From Candidatus Zixiibacteriota bacterium (lineage in GTDB: Bacteria > Zixibacteria > MSB-5A5 > GN15 > FEB-12), in assembly GCA_024278935.1 (NCBI GenBank), contig JAJRSF010000053.1, positions 94,950 through 158,949 of the forward strand: a stretch of 64,000 nt of DNA, written 5' to 3'. Shown here piece after piece: positions 26,436 to 35,329 of this stretch (position 1 is its first letter; every line of letters begins with the position of its first letter). A model generated the notes under the pieces. It did not search any database. It saw only the letters and a list, made by a program, of their open reading frames with translations, and was not told the origin of the DNA. Position numbers and translations under genes: made by a program.

Positions 26436-27512
26436 ATGGATAAATCAGAACTTCTCTTACAAGAACTAACCGATGCCAACGGTGTCTCGGGATATGAGAC
26501 TGAAGTACGCAAGATTATGAAACGTGAACTTGAAAAATCTGCGGACAATATTGAATATGATAAAATGGGTTCAATCCTTGGAATCAAAAACGGTACTGCC
26601 GATGCACCTCGTATTATGGCTGTTGGTCATATGGATGAAGTTGGCTTTATGGTCAAAGAGATCACGGCCGAAGGCTTTATCAAATTTCTACCACTCGGTG
26701 GATGGTGGGGGCATGTTGCTTTAGGGCAGAGGATGCGGATAATAACATCCAAGGGAATCATTCTTGGCGTTGTTGGTTCAACACCTCCACATCTTTTACC
26801 ACCTGAAGAACGAAAAAAAGTTATTGAAATCAAAGATATGTTTATTGATGTTGGGGCAACTGACAAATTTTCTGTGAAGAAAAAACTTGGTATAAACCCA
26901 GGTGATCCGATTGTTCCTGATTCTGAATTCACGATTATGGCGAACAAAAAAGCATACATGGCAAAAGCATTTGATAACCGTGCCGCTTGTGCTATCGTTT
27001 TAGAAGTGATGGAGAAATTAAATAAAGTCAAACATCCGAATACAGTTTTAGGTGGGGCGACAGTGCAGGAAGAAGTCGGCTTACGTGGTGCGGCAACGAT
27101 TGCTCATTTGGGTGACCCTGATGTTTGTATCATCGTTGATACCGGAATTGCTCAAGATATGCCGCCGAACAGTTTTGCTAAAGAAGAAAAACTTGGAGCT
27201 GGTCCGGTGATTTTAATTTATGATGCTGGGATGATTCCAAACCTGAAATTACGTGATTTAATTATCAAAACTGCCAAGGCTGCTAAGATACCTTTCCATC
27301 TTTCTTACATGGCAGGTGGGGCAACCGATGGCGGACGGATCCATATGAGTCGTATAGGGGTTCCATCTATTATGGTAGGACCACCGGTTCGATATATTCA
27401 TAGTCATAATTCTATTTTGGATCGTGCCGACTATGATAATACAATTAAACTTGTGGTAGAGCTGATTAAAAAGCTTGATGCCAAAACAGTCAAATCATTG
27501 ACAGAGGATTAA
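26436..27512 (+). CDS. M42 family metallopeptidase (glutamyl aminopeptidase/endoglucanase-like)
   Basis: This 358-residue protein has the M42 co-catalytic metal site: MAVGHMDEVGFMVK (His, Asp), AKAFDNRAACAI (Asp), TVQEEVGLRGA (catalytic Glu and metal Glu) and PVRYIHSHNSILDRADYDN (His). The family forms dodecameric tetrahedral cytosolic aminopeptidases that finish peptide breakdown, and is often misnamed endoglucanase or FrvX. It starts MDKSELLLQELTDANGVSGYE after AAGGATTGCACA. CysS follows seven bases later. Confidence 0.93.
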   Translation: MDKSELLLQELTDANGVSGYETEVRKIMKRELEKSADNIEYDKMGSILGIKNGTADAPRIMAVGHMDEVGFMVKEITAEGFIKFLPLGGWWGHVALGQRMRIITSKGIILGVVGSTPPHLLPPEERKKVIEIKDMFIDVGATDKFSVKKKLGINPGDPIVPDSEFTIMANKKAYMAKAFDNRAACAIVLEVMEKLNKVKHPNTVLGGATVQEEVGLRGAATIAHLGDPDVCIIVDTGIAQDMPPNSFAKEEKLGAGPVILIYDAGMIPNLKLRDLIIKTAKAAKIPFHLSYMAGGATDGGRIHMSRIGVPSIMVGPPVRYIHSHNSILDRADYDNTIKLVVELIKKLDAKTVKSLTED

Positions 27513-27519
27513 TATAACA

Positions 27520-28923
27520 ATGGCACTTCGATTTAAAAATTCATTCAGTCGTGTGAAAGAAGATTTTGTTCCTATAGAAGATGGGAAAGTTAAAATCTAT
27601 ACTTGCGGACCGACTGTATATAATTTTCAGCATATTGGTAATTTTAGAACTTTTATGTGGGGCGATATATTACGTCGTTATCTGAAATATAAAAAATACG
27701 ATGTAACTTATGTCATGAATATAACTGACATTGATGATAAGATTATTCGTGATTCACAAGCGCAGAAAAAATCTCGTAAAGAGTTTATCCAAACATATGT
27801 TGATGCCTTTTTGGAAGACCTAGATTCACTTGGTTTTTTGAAACCTGATGTTCAGCCGTATGCGACCGATCATATCGACGGTATGGTTGAGATGATTCAA
27901 AAATTAGTTGAGCGTGGTTTTGCCTATGAAATTGGTGGAAATTATTACTATAAGATTTCAGCATTCAAAGATTACGGCAAGCTCGCAAATCTTGATATGG
28001 ATGGTCTCAAAGTTGGGGCGAGAGTTTCTGCTGATGAATATGAAAAAGACTCAGCATCGGATTTTGCTCTCTGGAAAGCGTACCAAGAAACTGATGGTGA
28101 TATTTTTTGGGATACTCCTATCGGTAAAGGTCGTCCGGGATGGCATATCGAATGTTCGGTGATGTCGCAAAAATATCTTGGGAACCACTTTGATATTCAT
28201 ACCGGTGGAGTTGATTTAATGTTTCCGCATCATGAAAATGAAATCGCCCAATCAGAAGGTTGCACCGGTTCTAAGTCGGTAAATTATTGGTTACACGGGG
28301 AACATCTGATTGTAGAAGGTAAGAAAATGTCGAAATCGGTTGGCAACTTTTTCACTCTTCGTGATATTATCGAAAAAGGATATGCCGGTGTTGTCGTCAG
28401 GTATCTCTTATCGTCGACATATTACCGTCAGCAACTCAACTTTACATTCCAAGGACTTGATGCTGCCAGAAGTTCACTTGAGCGGTATAACGATTTCATA
28501 ACAAATTTAGAAAGTTATGCTGGTGGTGAGTCTGACAATTCGGCTGCTGAATTTATTGCTAAAACAAAAAAAGGTTTTGAAGATGCTCTCGATGATGACT
28601 TAAATGTTTCGGGTGCGTTGGGTGTTGTCTTTGACTTTATCAGAGACATCAACCGTTTAAAAGCTGAGAATAAACTTTCTGCCGATGAACGTGACAACGC
28701 TCTTACGGCAATGCTTTCTTTTGATTCGGTCTTAAACTTTAGATACCATATAAGTAGTGATGATTCTGATAGCTCTGAAATTGAATCATTGATTCAGCAG
28801 AGAGCCGATGCCAAGAAAAATAAAGATTTTGCCTTGGCAGATAAAATCCGTGCTGACTTACTTGAGCAAGGAATTATCCTTGAAGACAGTCGTGATGGTA
28901 CTAAATGGAAGAAAAAAGTCTGA
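27520..28923 (+). CDS. cysS: Cysteine--tRNA ligase
   Basis: This is a 467-residue class I aminoacyl-tRNA synthetase. The zinc site and signature are visible: KIYTCGPTVYNFQHIGNFRTF (HIGH-type HIGN), WHIECSVMSQKY, FDIHTGGVDLMFPHHENEIA and the KMSKS loop (GKKMSKSVGNF). The C-terminal DALR-like helical domain ends with SLIEQ-type helix RADLLEQGIILEDSRDGTKW. It is close behind the M42 gene. The Thr tRNA gene lies 112 bases downstream. Confidence 0.96.
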   Translation: MALRFKNSFSRVKEDFVPIEDGKVKIYTCGPTVYNFQHIGNFRTFMWGDILRRYLKYKKYDVTYVMNITDIDDKIIRDSQAQKKSRKEFIQTYVDAFLEDLDSLGFLKPDVQPYATDHIDGMVEMIQKLVERGFAYEIGGNYYYKISAFKDYGKLANLDMDGLKVGARVSADEYEKDSASDFALWKAYQETDGDIFWDTPIGKGRPGWHIECSVMSQKYLGNHFDIHTGGVDLMFPHHENEIAQSEGCTGSKSVNYWLHGEHLIVEGKKMSKSVGNFFTLRDIIEKGYAGVVVRYLLSSTYYRQQLNFTFQGLDAARSSLERYNDFITNLESYAGGESDNSAAEFIAKTKKGFEDALDDDLNVSGALGVVFDFIRDINRLKAENKLSADERDNALTAMLSFDSVLNFRYHISSDDSDSSEIESLIQQRADAKKNKDFALADKIRADLLEQGIILEDSRDGTKWKKKV

Positions 28924-29035
28924 TATTGAAAGAATTGATAAATATTTATTAAATAAAATTAAATTTATGACGAAAATAGTAAAAAACTATTTGACATTAC
29001 GTAATAATTTTGTTCATTAGTCATTCATAATTTAA

Positions 29036-29108
29036 GCCGTTGTAGCTCAGCAGGCAGAGCAATTGATTTGTAATCAATAGGTCGGGGGTTCGATTCCCTC
29101 CAACGGCT
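29036..29108 (+). tRNA. tRNA-Thr (anticodon UGU)
   Basis: The gene is 73 bases with acceptor arms GCCGTTG/CAACGGC, D-arm GCTC/GAGC, anticodon stem ATTGA/TCAAT around loop TTTGTAA (anticodon TGT at 29069-29071) and T-arm GGGGG-TTCGATT-CCCTC; the discriminator is T. CCA is not encoded. A run of eight T follows at once and probably terminates transcription. Confidence 0.95.
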
Positions 29109-29130
29109 TTTTTTTATTGTTCGAGGGTAA

Positions 29131-29619
29131 ATGCCACAATCTATTACATGTCCAAAATGCCAATATGGAATATTATTAGAAAGTTCAGACAATATTTCTA
29201 ATTTTAACTGCCCACAATGCTCATTTCTAATTGAGCAGTCTAAATCAGAGAATCTTATTACAGAATTTCAGACAACAGGGAAAACTTGTTTTTCAATAAC
29301 AAATAGTTTATCCGCATTGATTAATGTAGTGTTTATCGTATTTATGTTTTATATGTTATATTCAATGGCTGTTGAAGATTTTGTGATATACTTTATTTTG
29401 CTAATAGTGCTAATTTCTATTTGGAATATTTATAACCTAATATCGATCAAATCAATATTGCTTCAAGCTAACATCGCGATCAATGCTATGTTTTTACTAC
29501 TGTTTCTAGTAGTAGGGATTAGTTTACCAGATGATAACAATATACTCGGATATGGAGTTATGTCTATTTCATTTCTGCCATCATTGGTAGTTTTATTCTT
29601 AAAGTCTAAAAAAAAGTGA
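29131..29619 (+). CDS. Zinc-ribbon membrane protein, unknown
   Basis: This 162-residue protein begins with a CxxC zinc ribbon (ITCPKCQYGILL and FNCPQCSFLIEQ) and then has four hydrophobic segments, giving a small tetraspan membrane protein with a cytosolic metal-binding head. No family is recognised beyond the MJ0042-like zinc-ribbon style. The ATG lies 22 bases after the tRNA with only a modest GAGGG ribosome site. It is followed by a repeat-bearing gap. Confidence 0.6.
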   Translation: MPQSITCPKCQYGILLESSDNISNFNCPQCSFLIEQSKSENLITEFQTTGKTCFSITNSLSALINVVFIVFMFYMLYSMAVEDFVIYFILLIVLISIWNIYNLISIKSILLQANIAINAMFLLLFLVVGISLPDDNNILGYGVMSISFLPSLVVLFLKSKKK

Positions 29620-29721
29620 TATAGTTTTAATTAAATCTCTCTCAACCAAAATCCGATAATAAGTATATCAGCAACATTTTTATCTTGAGTCCGTATAGGT
29701 CAGATATAATATTGCATCAAA

Positions 29722-29826
29722 TCGTCAGTTCACATTTTTGATAAATCAAAATCAGGAGCTAACGAAACTGGGAATCGTCAGTTCACAATTCGTTTGAGCG
29801 AATCAGGAACTAACGAAACTGGGAAA
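29722..29826. repeat. Two tandem copies of the ~50-base cruciform element
   Basis: Units at 29722-29773 and 29774-29826 share the frame CGTCAGTTCACA ... TCAGGARCTAACGAAACTGGGAA, while the inner hairpins differ (TTTTTGATAAATCAAAA versus ATTCGTTTGAGCGAAT) yet both pair. The first inner hairpin is almost the same as the one in the inverted copy at 22578-22632. The array ends about 20 bases before the ABC transporter ATG. Confidence 0.75.
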
Positions 29827-29845
29827 GAGATAAAGGGACAAATTT

Positions 29846-30778
29846 ATGAATGTCGTCACAGTAAGTGATATAACGAAAGTTTATAATACAGGTATGCAAA
29901 AGGGTGGAATCACCGCGGTCGATTGTGTCTCGCTGCATATCGAATCAGGGGAAATATTCGGACTGCTTGGTCCAAACGGAGCAGGCAAAACGACACTGTT
30001 TAAAATGTTGCTTGGCATCACCGGAGTAACATCGGGCGAGGCAATGTTGCTCGGCTATCCGCCATCTAATCCGAAGTCCCGTGAACGAATCGGGTACCTT
30101 CCTGAAAACCACCGCTTTCCTGAACATCTGACCGGACTTGGACTTTTACAGTTAACCGGTAACATGTATAAGCTCGATAAGGAAATTATTGAGAAACGAT
30201 CGGCTGAATTACTAGAACTGGTTGATATGACTAAGTGGGCATCGACGAAAATGAAAAAATATTCGAAAGGGATGCTTCAGCGGGTTGGGCTTGCTCAAGC
30301 GATGATTAACGATCCCGAAGTTTTGTTTTTAGATGAGCCGACCGATGGTGTTGATCCAATCGGTAGAGCGGAAATTAAAAATGTGATGCAGAAAATTCGT
30401 GATGATGGCAAGACTATAATTCTGAATTCACATCTCTTGTCCGAAGTAGAAATGGTTGCAGATAGAGTTGCGATTTTACAAAATGGCAAGCTTGCCAAAA
30501 TCGGTACGGTTGATGAGATGACCAATAAGAAATTGCAATATGAAATTCAAGCCGAGTTCCGCGAGACACTTTTTGATATACCAGAAGAAATTGGAAAACT
30601 GCAGTCGTTGTCAAGAGGACGTATGGTAGTTGAGCTTGTTGATGAGTCGAAAATCAATTGGGTGATTGATTCACTTCGTCGTAAAAAAATTGATATACGA
30701 GTAGTCAAACCGATTAAAATTACACTCGAACAATCATTTATTGAAACAGTTTCAAGCGGGAAAGAAGGTGTCTCATGA
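29846..30778 (+). CDS. ABC transporter ATP-binding protein
   Basis: This 310-residue ATPase of the ABC-2 export type has Walker A LLGPNGAGKTTLFKML, Q-loop IGYLPENHRFPEHLTG, signature YSKGMLQRVGLAQAM, Walker B VLFLDEPTDGVDP and switch LNSHLLSEVE. The C-terminal 80 residues resemble the regulatory tail of drug/lipid exporter ATPases (NatA/CcmA-like). Its last codons overlap the permease gene (ATGA), so the pair forms one exporter. The substrate is unknown. Confidence 0.9.
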   Translation: MNVVTVSDITKVYNTGMQKGGITAVDCVSLHIESGEIFGLLGPNGAGKTTLFKMLLGITGVTSGEAMLLGYPPSNPKSRERIGYLPENHRFPEHLTGLGLLQLTGNMYKLDKEIIEKRSAELLELVDMTKWASTKMKKYSKGMLQRVGLAQAMINDPEVLFLDEPTDGVDPIGRAEIKNVMQKIRDDGKTIILNSHLLSEVEMVADRVAILQNGKLAKIGTVDEMTNKKLQYEIQAEFRETLFDIPEEIGKLQSLSRGRMVVELVDESKINWVIDSLRRKKIDIRVVKPIKITLEQSFIETVSSGKEGVS

Positions 30779-31575
30779 ACGGACTTTTTAAAGATACCTT
30801 AGCCGAACTGTTTGATAAAAAAACAGTCTATCTGTTTTTTGTGATTACATTTTTATCAATTCTTATGACATTGTTTTCTGGTTCATTTGAGATGACTATC
30901 AATGGTGTCGATCAAGGGCTAGGCATTGATGAGCTCGGTATTGATGTCGATACACCGCTTCTTAAAGGGATCGCTTCGCTGATGTCGCTGTTAACATTTT
31001 TAGCAGTCATGTTATCGGCTGGAATTATTCCGAATATGTTTATTAAAGGGAGAGCAGATTATTTTCTGGCAAAACCTCTTTCGAGAAGCTCACTTTTGCT
31101 AAAGAAATTTCTATCGGTTTGGGTTGTCTATGGCTTGCTTATCACGCTCTGCGGTTTTAGCTGTTACCTTGTTGGTGCCTTAGTGCATTCTGTTTTTAAT
31201 AATCTGATATTTCTGTTGATTGGTGCTGTTTTTGTTAAGCTTTTTATATGGCTTTCGATCAGTTTTTTTGTAGGGATTTTTACAGGGAAAACTGTTTCGA
31301 CAATCATGTTTCTCTTTTTGACATGGATGATTCAGAGTGGGCTTTCCATGTTATATAGCACTCAAATGGTGGCAGGTTTTGGGTATGAAGCATTTGGTAA
31401 ATTTTTAGATTATTGCTATTATCTGCTTCCTAAAATGTCTGAAATGTCAACTCTTGTAGATAAAGTTGCCTTCCTCTCGGGTTCTTTTAATTCGTATATC
31501 TTATATTCGACGGTTGGATTTGCTTTTGCTATGCTTTATTTCACTTTGGCTCTGTTTAAAAGAAAGAATTATTGA
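30775..31575 (+). CDS. ABC-2 type transporter permease
   Basis: This 266-residue protein has six predicted membrane segments and the N-terminal layout of ABC-2 permeases (LFKDTLAELFDKKTVYLFFVITF, an extracytoplasmic loop rich in Asp/Gly at about residues 40-65, and YFLAKPLSRSSLLLKKFLSVW before helix three). It overlaps the upstream ATPase by four bases and would form the channel half of that exporter. Confidence 0.85.
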   Translation: MNGLFKDTLAELFDKKTVYLFFVITFLSILMTLFSGSFEMTINGVDQGLGIDELGIDVDTPLLKGIASLMSLLTFLAVMLSAGIIPNMFIKGRADYFLAKPLSRSSLLLKKFLSVWVVYGLLITLCGFSCYLVGALVHSVFNNLIFLLIGAVFVKLFIWLSISFFVGIFTGKTVSTIMFLFLTWMIQSGLSMLYSTQMVAGFGYEAFGKFLDYCYYLLPKMSEMSTLVDKVAFLSGSFNSYILYSTVGFAFAMLYFTLALFKRKNY

Positions 31576-31623
31576 TTGAAATTTTGATTGATTTCTCCTA
31601 TTGGTTTACGTATATATTTTTAT

Positions 31624-32145
31624 ATGAATGCCAAAGAAAACAACCAAGAATTAATAGCCACTTTGAAAGTTGCCCTAGAGCTTGAAAAAGAGGGAAAAGA
31701 ATTGTTCCTCCAAGCTGCCGAAGCGACTAAAAGTAAAATAGCGAAACAGACTTTTGAGTTTTTAGCAAAAGAAGAAGACAAACATATTGAAAATATCAAA
31801 CTATTTTATGATACTTTGATAGATTCTGATATAAGCCAACTTCCTGATTTAGAAGATTCAAATGCTGATGAAAAGCTAGAATCATTTAATTTAAAACTCG
31901 AATCGATTCGCGAAGAATTTTCACCATCTTTTACAGATGTTGAAGCATATAATTTAGCACTGAAATTTGAAAACGGGGCAGAAGAATTTTATAAGGAACA
32001 ACTTGATAAAGCTGTTGATCCTAAAATTATAAAATTTTATAAATGGCTGGAAGCTGAGGAAACAATGCATTCCCGTCTTATAAACTCCTGCCTTAAATTC
32101 GTTGAAAATCCAACTGAATGGTTCCAAAAAAGAAAAAAGAGTTAG
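31624..32145 (+). CDS. Rubrerythrin-like ferritin-fold protein
   Basis: This 173-residue four-helix protein has two ferritin-like halves: LELEKEGKELFLQAAE with FLAKEEDKHIENIKLFY, and LKFENGAEEFYKEQL with WLEAEETMHSRLIN. The paired Glu/ExxH positions fit a diiron site as in the rubrerythrin domain without a rubredoxin tail, probably used in peroxide or iron handling. I chose ATG 31624 over the upstream in-frame start, since conserved sequence begins there. A second member lies at 35330-35839. Confidence 0.82.
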   Translation: MNAKENNQELIATLKVALELEKEGKELFLQAAEATKSKIAKQTFEFLAKEEDKHIENIKLFYDTLIDSDISQLPDLEDSNADEKLESFNLKLESIREEFSPSFTDVEAYNLALKFENGAEEFYKEQLDKAVDPKIIKFYKWLEAEETMHSRLINSCLKFVENPTEWFQKRKKS

Positions 32146-32192
32146 AAGAGATTTTTTTATTTTAATATAGAACTATAATTTTAGAGGTATGT

Positions 32193-33557
32193 ATGCCATT
32201 AACATTATTGAAAAAAAATGAAGATAAGAATTTAAAAGAACTTATAAAACTTTTAAGTTTTCCATCTGTTTCAGCAAAGTCTGAACATAAAAAGGATTTA
32301 AAAGATTGTGCCAACTGGATAAAAGATCATTTGAAATCTATCGGTTTCAAAGCAAAAGTATATCCAACCGGCGGACATCCATTAGTATATGCTGAATATC
32401 TGGTCGACCCAAAACTTCCAACTGTGCTATACTATGGTCACTACGATGTGCAACCACCAGAGCCTCTTGAGTTGTGGGAAAGTTCTCCGTTTAAAGCAGA
32501 CATTCGTAAAGGCTATATCTATGCTCGTGGTGCTACCGATGACAAAGGTCAGACATGGTGCCATGTAAAAGGTTTGGAAGCTGTTATCAAAAAGACCGGT
32601 ACACTTCCTATCAATGTGAAGTTTATCATTGAAGGTGAAGAAGAAGTTCATTCTGCTAATCTTCCTGCGTGGTTGAAGAAAAATAAAAAAATGCTCAAAT
32701 CTGACATCGCCGTTGTCTCTGATACTGCTCAGTTTAGTAAAACATTGCCTGCGGTAACTTTTGGTCTTCGCGGTATAGCATCGGTTGAAGTTTTTGTCTA
32801 TGGTCCCGATCGTGATGTGCACTCCGGAAGTTTTGGTGGAGCGATTGCGAATCCTGTCAATGTATTGTGTCAGATGGTTGGACAACTGCATGATAAAAAC
32901 AGAAAAATTGCTATCCCTGGTTTTTATAAAAAAGTTAAGAATATGACTAAATGGGAAAAAGCAAAATTTAAAGAACTTCCATATAACGAAACAGCGTATA
33001 AAAAAAGTCTGAAGATCCAAGCCTTACATGGTGAAAAAGGATTTACAACTTATGAACGCTCATGGGTTCGTCCGACGCTTGATGTCAACGGTATCAAAGG
33101 TGGCTATCAGGGCGAAGGTGCCAAAACAATTATTCCGTCGATGGCATCATGTAAAATTACGATGCGTTTAGTACCTGGAATGAATGCCAATGAAACCTGT
33201 AATCTGATAGAAAAACATCTTAAGAAAATTGCACCAAAATCTGTTCGGGTTAAAGTTGACAAGCACGGTGGTGCTGAAGCGGTCGAAGTGCCTACAACAG
33301 GTCCTTGGCTTGAAGCAGCCGGGCGTGCGATAAAAAAAGGATTCGGCAAAGAACCTGTCTTTATGAAAGAGGGTGGTTCGATTCCTATCGTTGGAGATTT
33401 CAAAAAGATTCTTGGAGTTGATACGCTGTTGATTGGGTTTGGTCAACAGGATGATAATATTCATTCGCCGAACGAACGATTTAGGATTGTCGATTTTGTC
33501 CGTGGTTGTAAAACGGCGGCGCTGCTTCCCGATGAACTTGCATCTGTTAAGAAATAA
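32193..33557 (+). CDS. M20 family metallopeptidase (CNDP-like dipeptidase)
   Basis: This 454-residue protein has the M20 di-zinc motifs YYGHYDVQPPEP (His, Asp), YARGATDDKGQ (Asp) and IIEGEEEVHS (catalytic Glu and metal Glu), plus the lid-domain His in RDVHSGSFGG and the closing GGSIPIVG ... HSPNERF. This matches cytosolic nonspecific dipeptidase-like enzymes and related succinyl-diaminopimelate desuccinylases; the dipeptidase is more likely given its length. Its stop overlaps the next ATG (TAATG). Confidence 0.92.
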   Translation: MPLTLLKKNEDKNLKELIKLLSFPSVSAKSEHKKDLKDCANWIKDHLKSIGFKAKVYPTGGHPLVYAEYLVDPKLPTVLYYGHYDVQPPEPLELWESSPFKADIRKGYIYARGATDDKGQTWCHVKGLEAVIKKTGTLPINVKFIIEGEEEVHSANLPAWLKKNKKMLKSDIAVVSDTAQFSKTLPAVTFGLRGIASVEVFVYGPDRDVHSGSFGGAIANPVNVLCQMVGQLHDKNRKIAIPGFYKKVKNMTKWEKAKFKELPYNETAYKKSLKIQALHGEKGFTTYERSWVRPTLDVNGIKGGYQGEGAKTIIPSMASCKITMRLVPGMNANETCNLIEKHLKKIAPKSVRVKVDKHGGAEAVEVPTTGPWLEAAGRAIKKGFGKEPVFMKEGGSIPIVGDFKKILGVDTLLIGFGQQDDNIHSPNERFRIVDFVRGCKTAALLPDELASVKK

Positions 33558-34336
33558 TGGATTTAAAATTAAAAACAAAGAAGGCTCTCGTAACGGGAGC
33601 CTCTTTCGGTTTAGGTAAAGCTGCTGCTCTTGTATTAGCGCAAGAGGGGTGTTCGCTATATTTGAATTCTCGGTCACTTGCAAACCTCACCAAAACAGCA
33701 AAAGAGATTAAAGAGAAAACTGGTATTACGCCGCATCTGATTGATGCTGATATTTCGACACAAGATGGCATTGATAGGGTAGCTTCAATTATTTCAGGTG
33801 TTGATATCCTAGTGTCAAATGCAGGAGGTCCGCCATCGGGGAAATTTATGTCTCATAATGATGAGACATGGGATGATGCCGAGTCTCTTGTACTGTCGTC
33901 TGCTCGAAAACTTACTTCGCTTGTGCTTAATAATATGATTGAACAAAATTATGGTCGTTTCATTTATATTACTTCTATTGGTGTTTTGCAACCTGTTGAT
34001 GATTTGATCTTATCGAATACATATAGAGCGGCAGTTACCGGTATGTGTAAAACAATTTCTAATACATATGCAAAACATGGTATAACTGCCAACTGTGTTT
34101 GTCCTGGTTTTACCGCGACTGAACGTTTGACAAATCTTGCTAAAAGTCGTGCCGAAGAGTCAGGGAAAACAGAAGAAGAAATTATCGAACTATTCACATC
34201 ACAAATTCCTGCCGGACGAATAGGCAACCCGGAAGAATTAGCTTCATTGATAACTTTTTTAGCGTCTGAAAAAGCTTCATATATTACCGGTTCATCTATA
34301 CCTGTTGACGGTGGATATGTGAAATCACTTTTGTAA
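33557..34336 (+). CDS. SDR family oxidoreductase (FabG-like, divergent active site)
   Basis: This 259-residue Rossmann protein has cofactor loop VTGASFGLGKAAAL, the NAGG motif (LVSNAGGPPSGKF) and the catalytic-region Ser in YITSIGV. The expected YxxxK reads TYRAAVTGM, so the Lys is Val. The SN-x-x-RAAV-x-G form is shared, as I recall, with a known FabG-like SDR subgroup. GRIGNPEELASLITFLAS and SSIPVDGGY end it as in ketoacyl reductases. Activity as a dehydrogenase is not assured. It is translationally coupled to the M20 gene. Confidence 0.85.
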   Translation: MDLKLKTKKALVTGASFGLGKAAALVLAQEGCSLYLNSRSLANLTKTAKEIKEKTGITPHLIDADISTQDGIDRVASIISGVDILVSNAGGPPSGKFMSHNDETWDDAESLVLSSARKLTSLVLNNMIEQNYGRFIYITSIGVLQPVDDLILSNTYRAAVTGMCKTISNTYAKHGITANCVCPGFTATERLTNLAKSRAEESGKTEEEIIELFTSQIPAGRIGNPEELASLITFLASEKASYITGSSIPVDGGYVKSLL

Positions 34337-34350
34337 CCGAGGTGCTAAAT

Positions 34351-35247
34351 TTGAATTCTCCGCAACAACCTGAAAAAACATATACAACATCTATAATTAT
34401 TTCTGTGCTATTGATACAGCAGATATTAGGTGCATTAGCATTTCCAATTACAAAATATGGATTACAATTTATCGAACCATTTGTATTTGCGTTCTATCGG
34501 TTTGTGATTGCATCGGTTGTTTTGCTGGTGGTGGTTTCATTTCGCAAGTACGATGTGAAGATTGAAAAGTCTGATTATAAAAAAATATTTGGGCTCGGCG
34601 TTTTGATAATTCCATTTAATCAGGTTCTGTTTTTACTTGGGCAATCATATACGGCAGCATCGCATGGTTCACTCATGTTTGCGACTATGCCGATATGGAT
34701 TCTTTTGGCAGCGTATTTTCATTTAAAAGAAAAACTCGTACTCAGACGTGTGATCGGAATTTGTATCGCACTTGGTGGAGTAGCAACGGTACTCGTTTCG
34801 GGAGCTATATCATTAGGGACTGAATACCTATTTGGTGACTTACTCATACTTATTGCTGTTTTAGCTTGGGCGTACTATACCATCTTTGGAAAAAAATTGG
34901 TCAAAAAATATGGAGCCTTGCGGATCACCGCTTATGCTTTGAGTTCCGGCTCGCTTTTGTACATGCCGTTTGGTTTGTATAAGGCAGTCAATTTTGACTA
35001 TGCTATTGTTCCGCTTGAAGCATGGTGGTCGGTTGTCTATATGGCGATTGGGACATCGGTGCTTGCTTATGTTTTGTGGTATTGGGTCTTAAAGTATATG
35101 GAAGCATCACGGATCGCGGTCTATCATAATGTGCAGCCGTTTCTTGCGGCAGGGGTAGCCTACCTTTGGCTAGGGGAACCGATTTCGGCGACGTTGATTA
35201 TCGGTGGATTGATAGCGATTTCTGGAATTGTAATTGCGGAAATTTAA
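34351..35247 (+). CDS. EamA/DMT family transporter
   Basis: This protein of about 298 residues has ten predicted membrane helices in two EamA repeats; conserved pieces include AFYRFVIASVVLL, SHGSLMFATMPIWILLAAY and YHNVQPFLAAGVAYLWLGE. DMT proteins export or import small metabolites such as amino acids; the substrate is unknown. I prefer TTG 34351 as start because GAGGTG lies six bases upstream as its ribosome site; the in-frame GTG at 34342 sits inside that site. Confidence 0.88.
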   Translation: MNSPQQPEKTYTTSIIISVLLIQQILGALAFPITKYGLQFIEPFVFAFYRFVIASVVLLVVVSFRKYDVKIEKSDYKKIFGLGVLIIPFNQVLFLLGQSYTAASHGSLMFATMPIWILLAAYFHLKEKLVLRRVIGICIALGGVATVLVSGAISLGTEYLFGDLLILIAVLAWAYYTIFGKKLVKKYGALRITAYALSSGSLLYMPFGLYKAVNFDYAIVPLEAWWSVVYMAIGTSVLAYVLWYWVLKYMEASRIAVYHNVQPFLAAGVAYLWLGEPISATLIIGGLIAISGIVIAEI

Positions 35248-35253
35248 AATATA

Positions 35254-35273
35254 GTCAGGAATGGGTTCCTGAC
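35254..35273. repeat. GTCAGGAA-TGGG-TTCCTGAC palindrome
   Basis: This 8-bp perfect stem with a 4-base loop lies six bases after the EamA stop and is the same family as the pair at 18663-18711. It is not followed by a T-run on the plus strand. Confidence 0.7.
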
Positions 35274-35278
35274 TACGC

Positions 35279-35305
35279 AAAAAAAGACGGAATAAAAATT
35301 CCGCC
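35279..35305 (-). terminator. Intrinsic terminator after the rubrerythrin-like gene
   Basis: On the minus strand GGCGGAAT-TTTT-ATTCCGTC forms an 8-bp stem (one G-U) followed by TTTTTTT, 25 bases after the stop codon of the minus-strand gene. Confidence 0.85.
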
Positions 35306-35329
35306 TTTCATAATCAAATTTAAATAAAT

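Noticed and set aside
29722..29826. Possible small CRISPR-like array
   Set aside because: Only two units, the variable part is a self-pairing hairpin rather than a spacer, and there are no cas genes.
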